Part shown: one piece after another, positions 9,303 through 16,671 of the stretch | Layout of the letters: every line of letters starts with the position of its first letter | Numbering within the stretch: the stretch's first letter is position 1 | NCBI RefSeq assembly: GCF_014207745.1 | Contig: NZ_JACHJB010000003.1 | Coordinates: 248,001-312,000, forward strand | Source of the DNA: Nonomuraea muscovyensis | Lineage (GTDB): Bacteria > Actinomycetota > Actinomycetes > Streptosporangiales > Streptosporangiaceae | DNA length: 64,000 bases | Direction of reading: 5' to 3' | Position numbers and translations under genes: made by a program | Notes under the pieces: generated by a model | The model's input: the letters and a program-made list of their open reading frames with translations, nothing else | Database searches by the model: none | Told to the model about the DNA's origin: nothing

Positions 9303-9479
9303 TCAGCCCCATGGGTTGACGGTGCTGCAGACCGCGCAACTCGTCGTGCTGCAGCAGCTCGTGCTCGCCGTGCTGGACGCGGTCGCCGCCATGGCGAACG
9401 CGTCGCTCGTCTCGAGGTCGTGGATGTCGAAGGTCTCGGCCTCAAGCTCGTTGAGGTACGCGGACAGTGACTCCTTCAT
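9303..9479 (-). CDS. RiPP precursor peptide 3 (divergent core ending NPWG)
   Basis: A 58-residue peptide. The leader contains ELEAETFDIHDLETSD, which shares the E-T-F-[DE]-[IV]-x-D motif with the two neighbouring precursors. The C-terminal part is rich in Ala/Thr/Ser and then has STSCCSTTSCAVCSTVNPWG, four Cys in a Ser/Thr setting, and a tail NPWG that the other two lack. ATG 9479 follows GGAGAGGGGGTGAAAC, a strong ribosome binding site. It is the last of three tandem precursors, 39 bp after the second. I infer it is a substrate of the same YcaO, dehydrogenase and LanB set. The non-modifiable Asn-Pro-Trp-Gly end could stay as a C-terminal tail on the product. Confidence 0.85.
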   Translation of the reverse strand: MKESLSAYLNELEAETFDIHDLETSDAFAMAATASSTASTSCCSTTSCAVCSTVNPWG

Positions 9480-9518
9480 GTTTCACCCCCTCTCCTTCCG
9501 TCGCCGTGAGCAGCCGGC

Positions 9519-9719
9519 TCAGCTGGTACTGGCGCTGCTGCAGCTGCTCGTGCCGCAGCAACTGCTCGTGCTGGAACTGCAGCTCGTCGTGCTGGACGTC
9601 GCGGTACAGCTGCAACTGCTGGTCCCGGTGGCCGCCAGCGCGTCACCGGCCTCGGAGACGTCCTTGACCTCGAACGTCTCGGTTTCGAGAGTGTTCAGCT
9701 CCTGAAGAAGCATTGACAT
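9519..9719 (-). CDS. RiPP precursor peptide 2 (Cys/Ser/Thr-rich core)
   Basis: A 66-residue peptide. Residues 1-31 form an acidic leader with LETETFEVKDVSEAGD; the rest is almost only Ser, Thr, Cys, Gly and Ala, with six Cys (for example SSCSCTATSSTTSC and TSSCCGTSSC). This layout matches thiazolylpeptide-type bacteriocin precursors as I know them from actinomycetes. The ATG at 9719 gives the same leader length as precursor 1; GAGGG lies very close to it, so the second ATG at 9713, at better spacing, is also possible. It sits 50 bp downstream of precursor 1. Nearly every core residue could be cyclised or dehydrated, so the extent of modification cannot be predicted from sequence. Confidence 0.88.
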   Translation of the reverse strand: MSMLLQELNTLETETFEVKDVSEAGDALAATGTSSCSCTATSSTTSCSSSTSSCCGTSSCSSASTS

Positions 9720-9769
9720 GTCCCTCGCTGTCGAAGATTCCCCGTGTGGCGGCTGAGCGTCCGGCCTGC

Positions 9770-9964
9770 TCAGCCGCTGGTGCTGCCGCAGCTACAGCTG
9801 GATGTGCCGCAGGTGCTGCTGGTGCTGGTGCTCGAACTGCAGCAACTGCTGGTGCTGCAACTGGAGCTGCAGATGCCCGCGAGATCGTCGGACGCTTCCG
9901 TCATATCCCTGATTTCGAACGTCTCGGTCTCCAGCCCGTTGAGCTCGCTGCTCAGCGTGTTCAT
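9770..9964 (-). CDS. RiPP precursor peptide 1 (Cys/Ser/Thr-rich core)
   Basis: A 64-residue peptide with leader LNGLETETFEIRDMTEASDD and a core of about 33 residues built from Ser, Thr, Cys and Gly (segments ICSSSCSTSSCC, TSSTCGTSSCSCGS), with seven Cys. The leader motif E-T-F-E-I-x-D is shared with precursors 2 and 3. ATG 9964 follows GAGGAGGGAACAGCG, a strong ribosome binding site, and lies 30 bp after the F-protein gene. It is the expected substrate of the YcaO/F-protein cyclodehydratase, SagB-type dehydrogenase and LanB pair. Leader cleavage probably falls near DDLAG/IC, judged only from where the Ser/Cys stretch begins. Confidence 0.9.
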   Translation of the reverse strand: MNTLSSELNGLETETFEIRDMTEASDDLAGICSSSCSTSSCCSSSTSTSSTCGTSSCSCGSTSG

Positions 9965-9994
9965 CGCTGTTCCCTCCTCTCCCTGTTCGTTCCG

Positions 9995-12250
9995 TCACCG
10001 AGTCGAGCGGGACGTGTCCCGCTCGACGATCAGCACGCGCGCCACGGCGTAGTAGCCGGACAGCGCGAGGTCGGGGGTGGTGAGGTCGGCGGCGAACACG
10101 TCGCAGCCGGCCTCGGCGAGCGCGTCGAGCACCTCGCGAGGGGTGACCACGACATCGGACGCGACATCGGACGCGGCGTCGGACGTGGTGGGGGCCGCCA
10201 TGGCGCGCGGATCGAACTCGGGCACCAGCGGTGCGTCCGGCCAGATCGCCGGCTCACCGGCGGCGGCCAGCTGCGACCGGCCGACGACCTCGGTCAGCGC
10301 CTCCAGCACCGCATCGTGCAGGGACAGGCCGGACACCACCGCCCACATCCCGGGCGTTGACGGCTCGTCCACGAGCACGGTCGGCGCCGGCTCGCCCGGG
10401 TTGAGCAGGAGCACCTCGGGGGCCGCCCCGAGGCGCCCGGCCGCCCGAGCCAGGAAGCCGATGTCCTCGGCGGTCGCGAGCCGGTCCAGGTCCAGCCGGA
10501 CCGGTTTCGTGCCCTCCAGGGCCGCGCGCATGCTGCGGTGGCTCACCGCGGACAGCAGCGCGGCGGTGCGGGCGTCCTCGCCGGAGTGGCCGCTGCCGGC
10601 GCCCGCCCGGCTCCTCTCCACCAGCCGCCCGGTGTTCACCTCGTGGAAGGGGTACACCGCGGCGGCCGGGACGGCGACGGCCTCGCCGGTGAGCATGGAC
10701 GTCGCCCGGACGAGGGGTTCGTCCGGCCGGGCGGGCAGGCCGGTCCTGGTCAGCAGGCCGCCGCCGGAGACCACCGGGAGGCCTGCGACCTGCTCGGCGG
10801 GGGGCGCGGCGACGGCGTCGACGTAGCCGATCAGACCACGGTGCAGCACCCTGGTACGCGCGTCGAGCTGGGAATGCAGGTCGAAGTCCGTGACCTCGAC
10901 GGCCTCGCCGGGCCGGCCCGCGGCGCCCGCGAACCTGGCTCGGGCGACCTTCACCGGAGCCTGCTCCAGCCGGTCGTCGGGAAACTCCATGATGACGCCG
11001 ACATGCCGCGCCACCAGCTCGAACTGCCGCTCGTAGGGCTGCGCGCCGCTCTGCTTCGGCGGCCGCACGATCTCCGCCCGCTCGGGCGCCCGATCCCCGG
11101 CGGTGCGGACCGGCAGGCCCGCGCAGGCCGGGCACGCCGGGTGCGGCGACAGCCGCTCGCGCACGGCCTCCAGCGTCAGGCGATCCTGCACCAGGACGCT
11201 GCCCTCGGTCTCGGCGACCAGGCAGTGGGTGAGGTGTCTGAACAGCTCGAAGGCCACCTCGCTGCCGACCATGCCCGCCGTCCCCGCGTCCAGCGGAGCG
11301 ACCGTGGCGGGTGCGGTGCCCGACGCCACCGAGCGCCACAGACCGGCCAGCGCACCCGGGCCGAGACTCGGCTCCAGGCGCAGCATGGCGCAGTTCCAGC
11401 ACGGCGCGCTTCCCGGGAACGTCATCGGCCCGATCACCACGTGGTCGGGGAAGAGGGTCACCGGCAACACGACCGGGTGGTCGACCGACCGGCGGCCGAG
11501 CAGGGTTTCCGCCCGCATGCCCCGGCCGAGCAGCACCACCACGACGTCGTACCCGCTCAGCTCGTCCGCCGAGAGCCCGCCGGTGTGCACGGTGACCGCG
11601 CCCGTGGTCGAGCCCGTGTCCGTGTCGGCCGTGTCCGTGGCGCTCGTGTCCGTGGCGCTCGTGCGGGCGTCGGCCGTGCGGGCGGCGACGAGGGCCGCGG
11701 CCGCGCCGGCGTTCGCGCCGGCGACGGCGACCCGGGCGGCGCCGTTACGCAGCAGGTTGGCCGCCGCCACGGTGACGATCTCGTCGTCGCCGGCCAGCAG
11801 GATCCGCGCGTCCCGGAAGCGGGCGAAGCGTCGGTGCTCGTCGTCGGCGTAGTGCGCGATGAACTCCAGCTGGCGGGCGAACGTCTCGGCCGTCCGGGCC
11901 GGGAGCGTCCGCGGGTGCGTGACGGCGTCGCGGACGAAGCCGCGGTCGAGCAGCGTGCCGATGACGTCCCGCACGATCTTCTGCCGCTCGTCCGTCAGGC
12001 CCTCGCACAGTTCGGCCACCGTGTGCGTGCCGTCCAGGTGGGAGCTCAGGGCGGACAACCAGGCGTACGCGGTGCGTCCGGACAGCACGAACCCGCCGTC
12101 GCTGTGCCGGAGGAAGGCGCCGTCCCGTCCGGTGTCGGCGAAGACCACGTCGTGCCGTAACCGCGGCCGGACGAAGGCAAGGGGCGCGGCCGGCGCCGCC
12201 GCGCCGTCCGGCTCGTCGGTTACGACGTCCGTGCTCGGTGAGTGCTGCAT
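9995..12250 (-). CDS. Ocin-ThiF-like F protein (leader-binding partner of YcaO) with YcaO-like C terminus
   Basis: A 751-residue protein. Residues about 30-115 look like a PqqD-type leader-recognition domain (GGFVLSGRTAYAWLSALSSH, VIGTLLDRGFVRDA). A Rossmann/ThiF-like part follows (FRDARILLAGDDEIVTVAA) with zinc-type CxxC pairs in CWNC and CPAC. The last about 330 residues resemble a YcaO domain (VVSGGGLLTRTGLPARPDEP, EDARTAALLSAVSHRSMRA), but the acidic ATP-binding helix of active YcaOs is not conserved (compare ELIERDAF in the partner). F proteins bind the leader and hand the core to YcaO. The ATG at 12250 is preferred over the GTG at 12256 because of AGAGG spacing. It is the first gene of the cluster operon. 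Confidence 0.87.
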   Translation of the reverse strand: MQHSPSTDVVTDEPDGAAAPAAPLAFVRPRLRHDVVFADTGRDGAFLRHSDGGFVLSGRTAYAWLSALSSHLDGTHTVAELCEGLTDERQKIVRDVIGTLLDRGFVRDAVTHPRTLPARTAETFARQLEFIAHYADDEHRRFARFRDARILLAGDDEIVTVAAANLLRNGAARVAVAGANAGAAAALVAARTADARTSATDTSATDTADTDTGSTTGAVTVHTGGLSADELSGYDVVVVLLGRGMRAETLLGRRSVDHPVVLPVTLFPDHVVIGPMTFPGSAPCWNCAMLRLEPSLGPGALAGLWRSVASGTAPATVAPLDAGTAGMVGSEVAFELFRHLTHCLVAETEGSVLVQDRLTLEAVRERLSPHPACPACAGLPVRTAGDRAPERAEIVRPPKQSGAQPYERQFELVARHVGVIMEFPDDRLEQAPVKVARARFAGAAGRPGEAVEVTDFDLHSQLDARTRVLHRGLIGYVDAVAAPPAEQVAGLPVVSGGGLLTRTGLPARPDEPLVRATSMLTGEAVAVPAAAVYPFHEVNTGRLVERSRAGAGSGHSGEDARTAALLSAVSHRSMRAALEGTKPVRLDLDRLATAEDIGFLARAAGRLGAAPEVLLLNPGEPAPTVLVDEPSTPGMWAVVSGLSLHDAVLEALTEVVGRSQLAAAGEPAIWPDAPLVPEFDPRAMAAPTTSDAASDVASDVVVTPREVLDALAEAGCDVFAADLTTPDLALSGYYAVARVLIVERDTSRSTR

Positions 12251-12775
12251 CGCCACCGTCCTCTGTGTGATGATCCGAAATGCCGTTCAGGGCATACGTG
12301 TGGGCGGGCCATGGTGCTGTGAAACCCTCCTCCGGGAGGAGGGGATTATGTGGCGGCGCGTTTTTCTGGCGCGCCGGGGCCGGCCATGCGGCGGCCGGAT
12401 CAACCCGGGCTTAGGGGACGCGTGAATATTCGCATCGCTGCCGGTCGTTGCGGATTGTCTTTCGAAGAATTGTTGTGCTGCCGGGTCAATGATTCGGGAG
12501 CGCCTGGTCGCACCCCCTGGAGGGGTGGACGGAATGGCGATGGGCGAATCTTCGGGGGGTCATGGCAAGTAAATTAGTTCTGGCCGGGCCCCGGCGCAAC
12601 GGCTTGTCTCGTCGCGAGTGACTCTGATAAGGGTTATTCGTTGTTCGCGTGCCGTTGCTGATCGCCGGACAATTGAGCGGCGATTATCGCGGGAAATGAC
12701 TTCTGGGGGCGCGGCGGCACTTCGTCTCGCCGGCGAGACGCGCCGGGTTCGCCGCCGGTGTCAGGAGGCGGACCG
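12251..12775. promoter_or_regulatory. Upstream region of the RiPP operon
   Basis: A stretch of about 525 bp without a gene, with visibly lower GC between 12420 and 12700 than the flanking genes. The last gene to its right ends at 12776 on the same strand, so this is where the RiPP operon promoter should lie. It contains a 19-bp inverted repeat at 12325-12343. I could not identify a convincing -35/-10 pair on the minus strand. No regulator gene is adjacent. Confidence 0.5.
12325..12343. repeat. Perfect inverted repeat in the RiPP operon leader
   Basis: CCCTCCTCC and GGAGGAGGG flank a single central G, giving 9-bp perfect arms about 75 bp before the F-protein start. In the transcript the arms include anti-Shine-Dalgarno-like and Shine-Dalgarno-like strings. 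It could be a protein operator or an RNA hairpin; sequence alone does not decide. Confidence 0.6.
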
Positions 12776-13414
12776 TCACCCGAAGAGGTCGGAGGTGAGT
12801 GAGCCGAGGTCGCGCACGACCGCCGACGCCAGCGCGAGGGCGTCGGGGGCGGGAGGATAGCGCGGGTGCGGGACGGCCACGACCCGCATGCCCGCCGTGT
12901 GGGCCGAGCGCAGCCCGTTGCTGGAGTCCTCCACCGCGACGCAGCTGCGCGGCTCGACCCCCAGCCGGGAGGCCGCCTCCAGGTAGCCGTCGGGGGCGGG
13001 CTTGCCGCGGGCGACCTCCTCGGTGGACACCGTTGCGGCGAAGCAGCCGGCCAGGTCGGCGGCGTCGAGCACCACGTCGATGAGGGCGCGGGGCGACGAG
13101 CTGGCCAGGCCGAGGGCGTGGCGGCCGGCCAGCCGGCGTACCGTCTCCTGAGCGTGCGGCATCAGCGGGACGTGCTCGCGGTAGCGCTCGGCCATCCGGG
13201 CGACCACCTGGCGGGCGATCTCGCCGGGCGGCAGCGCGACGCCGAGTTCGTGCAGGTAGGAGGCCCACTCGGGCGTGCTCATGCCCATGAGCCTGGACTG
13301 GGTGTCGGGCTGCCAGGTGCCGCCGTGCCCGGCGACGAACGCGCGCCGTACCTCCTCCCAGACCGGCTCGGAGTCGACGAGCACGCCGTCGAGGTCGAAC
13401 ACCCACGCTTCCAC
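12776..13414 (-). CDS. HAD-superfamily phosphatase (beta-phosphoglucomutase-like subfamily)
   Basis: A 212-residue protein with HAD motif I FDLDGVLVDSEPVW (nucleophile D and general acid D), motif II around LASSSPRALID, the motif III lysine in GKPAPDGYLEAA, and motif IV VAVEDSSNGLRSA. The cap inserted after motif I is the small helical type of subfamily IA. These enzymes act on sugar phosphates or related small phosphates; substrate cannot be read from sequence. It is on the same strand as the RiPP cluster but 520 bp upstream, so it is probably a separate unit, and it is divergent from the alkylsulfatase-like gene. Confidence 0.88.
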   Translation of the reverse strand: MEAWVFDLDGVLVDSEPVWEEVRRAFVAGHGGTWQPDTQSRLMGMSTPEWASYLHELGVALPPGEIARQVVARMAERYREHVPLMPHAQETVRRLAGRHALGLASSSPRALIDVVLDAADLAGCFAATVSTEEVARGKPAPDGYLEAASRLGVEPRSCVAVEDSSNGLRSAHTAGMRVVAVPHPRYPPAPDALALASAVVRDLGSLTSDLFG

Positions 13415-13548
13415 CGCGAACCCCCCGGACGATCAGCCGAGCGTCCAGCCAATCACACCTGCCCATCCGCGCCCGATGCAGGGTGTTTTGTGTGGATTGC
13501 CGGATAAAAGAGGCTGGGCTTTGACTGTGGCCGTACCGTCGGCCGGGC

Positions 13549-15372
13549 ATGCAGGTGAGCATGGCCGACCTTCCACTCCACGACCAGTCGAACGACCACA
13601 GCGACTTCGAGGACGCCGACCGCGGCCTCGTCGCCCGGCTCACCCCGGCCGTGGTCACCGCCGCCGACGGCAGGGTCGTGTGGGACAACGACGCCTACGC
13701 GTTCCTGGAGGAGGAGCGCCCCGGCAGCGTGGACCCCGGACTGTGGCGGCAGGGACGGCTGTGCGCCAGGCAGGGACTGTACGAGGTGACCGACGGCGTC
13801 TACCAGGTGCGCGGGCTCGACCTGTCGAACATGACGATCGTCGAGGGCGACACCGGCGTCGTCGTCATCGACCCGCTCATCTCCGTCGAGTGCGCCGAGG
13901 CGGCGCTCGGCCTGTACCGGGAGCACCGCGGCGGCCGGCCCGTCACCGGAGTGATCTACACCCACGCCCATGTGGACCATTTCGGCGGCGTGCGCGGCGT
14001 CACCGGCGGCGGCGTGCCGATCCTCGCCCCGGCCGGGTTCATGGAGCACGCGGTCGCCGAGCACGTCTACGCGGGGCCGGCGATCACCCGCCGCTCCGTC
14101 TACATGTACGGCCAGACCCTCGAACGCTCACCGAGCGGCCAGGTCGGCGCCGGCCTCGGGATGGCCACCTCGACCGGCACGGTCTCGCTCCTCCCGCCCA
14201 CGCTCAGCGTCATCCGAACCGGCCAGGAGGAGGTCGTGGACGGGGTGCGGATCGTCTTCCAGCTCACCCCGGGCGCCGAGGCGCCGGCGGAGATGAACAT
14301 CCTCTTCCCCGACCACCGCGCCCTCTGCCTCGCCGAGAACGCCACTCACAACCAGCACACCCTGCTGCCGCTGCGCGGCTCCGCCGTCCGCGACGCCCGC
14401 GCGTGGTCGCGCCACCTGACCGAGGCGATCTCGCTGTTCGGCGGGCGCGCCGACGTCGCCTTCGCCTCCCACCACTGGCCCACCTGGGGCGCGGACGCGG
14501 TCGTGCGCTTCTTGTCGCAGCAGCGCGACCTGTACGCCTACCTGCACGACCAGACGGTACGCCTGATGAACAAGGGCCTGACCGGCCCCGAGATCGCCGA
14601 GACCCTGCGGATGCCGCCCCGTCTGGAACGGGCCTGGCACGCCCGCGGCTTCCACGGCTCCCTCAGCCACAACGTCAAGGCCGTCTACCAGCGCTACCTG
14701 GGCTGGTTCGACGGCAACCCGGCCCACCTGTGGGAGCACCCGCCCCGCGAGAGCGCCATCCGCTACGTGGACTGCATGGGCGGCGGCGCCGCCGTGGTGA
14801 CCCTGGCCAAGGGGTACATCGGCGACGGCGACCTGCGCTTCGCCGCACAGCTCCTCAACCACGCCGTCTTCGCCGACGAGGGCAACAAGCAGGCGCGCGA
14901 CCTGCTCGCCGAGGTCTACACCCGGCTCGGGTACGGCGCCGAGAACGGCACCTGGCGCAACGTCTACCTGACGGGCGCGCGGGAACTGGCCGACGGCATC
15001 GTGCCCGCCGTCACGGCGACCGCCTGCCCCGACCTGGCGCAGGCGCTCGGCGTTGACCAGATCTTCGACTCGATCGCCATCCGCGTCCACGGGCCACGGG
15101 CGTGGAACGAGAGCCTGTCCATCGACTGGCACCTGACCGATCTGGGGGAGCGCTACCGGACGACGCTGTCCAACGGGGCGTTCGTCCACCAGATCGACCC
15201 ACCCGACGAGCCGGTGGACCTGACGCTGAGCCTGACGAAGGCGCAGCTCATCGGCCTGCTGGCGGGCAGGGGTGTGGAGGGGGTGGAACGCGAGGGGAGC
15301 GTCGCGGTGCTGCAGCGGCTGGTGTCCGTGCTGGACGAGCCGAGGCCGGACTTCCCCATCGTCACCCCCTGA
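13549..15372 (+). CDS. Alkylsulfatase-like metallo-beta-lactamase-fold hydrolase
   Basis: A 607-residue protein with the metallo-beta-lactamase motif THAHVDHFGG near residue 141, further ligands in AENATHNQHTLLPLRG and SHHWPTWG, then an alkylsulfatase-type dimerisation region (YQRYLGWFDGNPAHLW, LLNHAVFADEGNKQARDLLA) and a C-terminal SCP2-like lipid-binding domain. This order matches SdsA1/BDS1-type enzymes, which hydrolyse primary or secondary alkyl sulfates using two zinc ions. No signal peptide is visible, unlike some secreted members. The ATG at 13561 has AGGTGA close upstream and may be the true start instead of 13549. The gene is a single transcription unit, divergent from the HAD gene. 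Confidence 0.9.
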   Translation: MQVSMADLPLHDQSNDHSDFEDADRGLVARLTPAVVTAADGRVVWDNDAYAFLEEERPGSVDPGLWRQGRLCARQGLYEVTDGVYQVRGLDLSNMTIVEGDTGVVVIDPLISVECAEAALGLYREHRGGRPVTGVIYTHAHVDHFGGVRGVTGGGVPILAPAGFMEHAVAEHVYAGPAITRRSVYMYGQTLERSPSGQVGAGLGMATSTGTVSLLPPTLSVIRTGQEEVVDGVRIVFQLTPGAEAPAEMNILFPDHRALCLAENATHNQHTLLPLRGSAVRDARAWSRHLTEAISLFGGRADVAFASHHWPTWGADAVVRFLSQQRDLYAYLHDQTVRLMNKGLTGPEIAETLRMPPRLERAWHARGFHGSLSHNVKAVYQRYLGWFDGNPAHLWEHPPRESAIRYVDCMGGGAAVVTLAKGYIGDGDLRFAAQLLNHAVFADEGNKQARDLLAEVYTRLGYGAENGTWRNVYLTGARELADGIVPAVTATACPDLAQALGVDQIFDSIAIRVHGPRAWNESLSIDWHLTDLGERYRTTLSNGAFVHQIDPPDEPVDLTLSLTKAQLIGLLAGRGVEGVEREGSVAVLQRLVSVLDEPRPDFPIVTP

Positions 15373-15379
15373 ACGGGCG

Positions 15380-16591
15380 TCATCGGGGCAGGCCCGCCAC
15401 CACGGCGGTGCCGCCGCCCGGCGCGGACCGCACGGTCAGGGTGCCGCCCAGCGCCTCGACCCGCTCGCGCATCTCGCGCAGGTCGCGCCCGGTGGTCGTG
15501 TAGGGGTCGAAGCCGCGGCCGTCGTCGGACACGTACAGCATGACCAGGTCGTCGAGGTAGGCCAGCGTCACCCCGGCGTTGCGGGCCCCGGAGTGCCGGC
15601 CGACGTTGCCCAGCACGCCGCGCGCGACCCGCAGCAGCACCACGTCGTGGGCGGGCGGCAGCTCGACGGGCGCGCCTGACACGCCGAACCGTACCGGGAT
15701 CCGGGCACGGGCCGCCGTCGCGTCGCTGAGCCGGCGCACCGCTCCCACCAGCGACGACCTGCGGAGCCGCCGGTGGCCCGCCGTGGGCCCGGGCGGCGTC
15801 CCCGCGGGCTCGGGCGGCTCCGCCGGGGGGCGGCCGACGGCGGTCCGGGGATCGTGGCGGGTCGCCGGGCCGGGCCGCTCGCCGCCGGGCTCCTCCCGCG
15901 GGTACGGGTGTCCCGGCCGGCCGGACGGGAGGTGCCCGCGGCGGCGGTGCGCGCCGGGGGCACGGCGCCGCTGATGGGGCTCACCAGGGAAGGCCGGGCG
16001 GTCGTAGGGGAAGGCCTCACCCGGAGCCGCCGGGCGGTCGTTGGGGAAGGGCTCGCCCGGAGCGGCCGGGCGGTCGTGCGGGGGGCCGCCGTTCGCATGG
16101 GGGCCGCCGTTCGCGTGGGGGGTGCCCGGCCGCCGGAGGGCGGCCAGTGCCGCCACCGCCGCGACGGCCAGCGGCCCGAGCACCGCGGGCGCCGACACCC
16201 CGCCCACCTGCCGGGCCACCGACACGACGGACGCGCAGCCCAGCACCGTCACCCCGAACGTCGCCGCCCACAACGGCACCAGCCGCATCCACGCGAACAC
16301 CAGCGGCACCGCCGGCAGCACGTACCAGGCGGCGGCCATCGCCAGCACCCCCCAGGCCAGCGTCACGAGAGCCAGCCCCATCCACGCAGGCCCGTAGCGC
16401 CCCGAGCCGGGATCGCCGGTGAACGGCACCACCGCGGCGGCGTACAGCACACCCAGCAGCAGCCCGCCCAGGCCGGCCGCCATGTCCCCCTCGCCCGCGA
16501 CCCCGGCCGCCGCGAACACGAGCGACAGCCCGAAGGCGCCGTGGACCATCCACGGCGCCGCCCGTCGCCTCGCCGGAAACCATGCAGTCAT
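15380..16591 (-). CDS. Degenerate histidine-kinase-like protein lacking the dimerisation/phosphoacceptor domain
   Basis: A 403-residue protein. The first about 165 residues contain several membrane helices (LVFAAAGVAGEGDMAAGLGG, LGPLAVAAVAALAAL). The last about 110 residues are an ATPase domain of NarL-type sensor kinases, with SDDGRGFDPYTTTGRDLREM and GGTLTVRSAPGGGTAVVAGL. Between them, where an ExHD phosphoacceptor helix should be, there is only a proline-rich linker with repeated NDRPAAPGE units. The N-box reads RVARGVLGNVGRHS, with Gly in place of the usual catalytic Glu. So ATP binding may persist but autophosphorylation is unlikely. ATG 16591 lies inside a palindrome; no ribosome binding site is obvious. 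It may be a pseudokinase or a decaying gene. Confidence 0.75.
   Translation of the reverse strand: MTAWFPARRRAAPWMVHGAFGLSLVFAAAGVAGEGDMAAGLGGLLLGVLYAAAVVPFTGDPGSGRYGPAWMGLALVTLAWGVLAMAAAWYVLPAVPLVFAWMRLVPLWAATFGVTVLGCASVVSVARQVGGVSAPAVLGPLAVAAVAALAALRRPGTPHANGGPHANGGPPHDRPAAPGEPFPNDRPAAPGEAFPYDRPAFPGEPHQRRRAPGAHRRRGHLPSGRPGHPYPREEPGGERPGPATRHDPRTAVGRPPAEPPEPAGTPPGPTAGHRRLRRSSLVGAVRRLSDATAARARIPVRFGVSGAPVELPPAHDVVLLRVARGVLGNVGRHSGARNAGVTLAYLDDLVMLYVSDDGRGFDPYTTTGRDLREMRERVEALGGTLTVRSAPGGGTAVVAGLPR
15994..16116. repeat. In-gene tandem repeats (36-bp and 18-bp units)
   Basis: Two near-identical 36-bp units (15994-16029 and 16030-16065) plus a partial third encode DRPAAPGE-type repeats; two 18-bp units at about 16080-16116 encode HANGGP repeats. 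They lie exactly where the kinase dimerisation helix is missing, which suggests repeat expansion replaced it. Confidence 0.8.
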
Positions 16592-16607
16592 ACGCTTACC
16601 AAGCGTA
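16591..16607. promoter_or_regulatory. 17-bp palindrome over the kinase-like gene start
   Basis: TACGCTT and AAGCGTA flank ACC, a perfect 7-bp inverted repeat that ends on the start codon of the kinase-like gene. Palindromes of this size and symmetry are typical of TetR-type operators. No TetR gene is in the neighbourhood, so the regulator, if any, is unlinked. Confidence 0.55.
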
Positions 16608-16671
16608 GTGTCCGCAGGTCTCCGGCGTGGCGCAGACTGGCCGCCGATCCTGGGGAGATCAGTGGCGGCGG

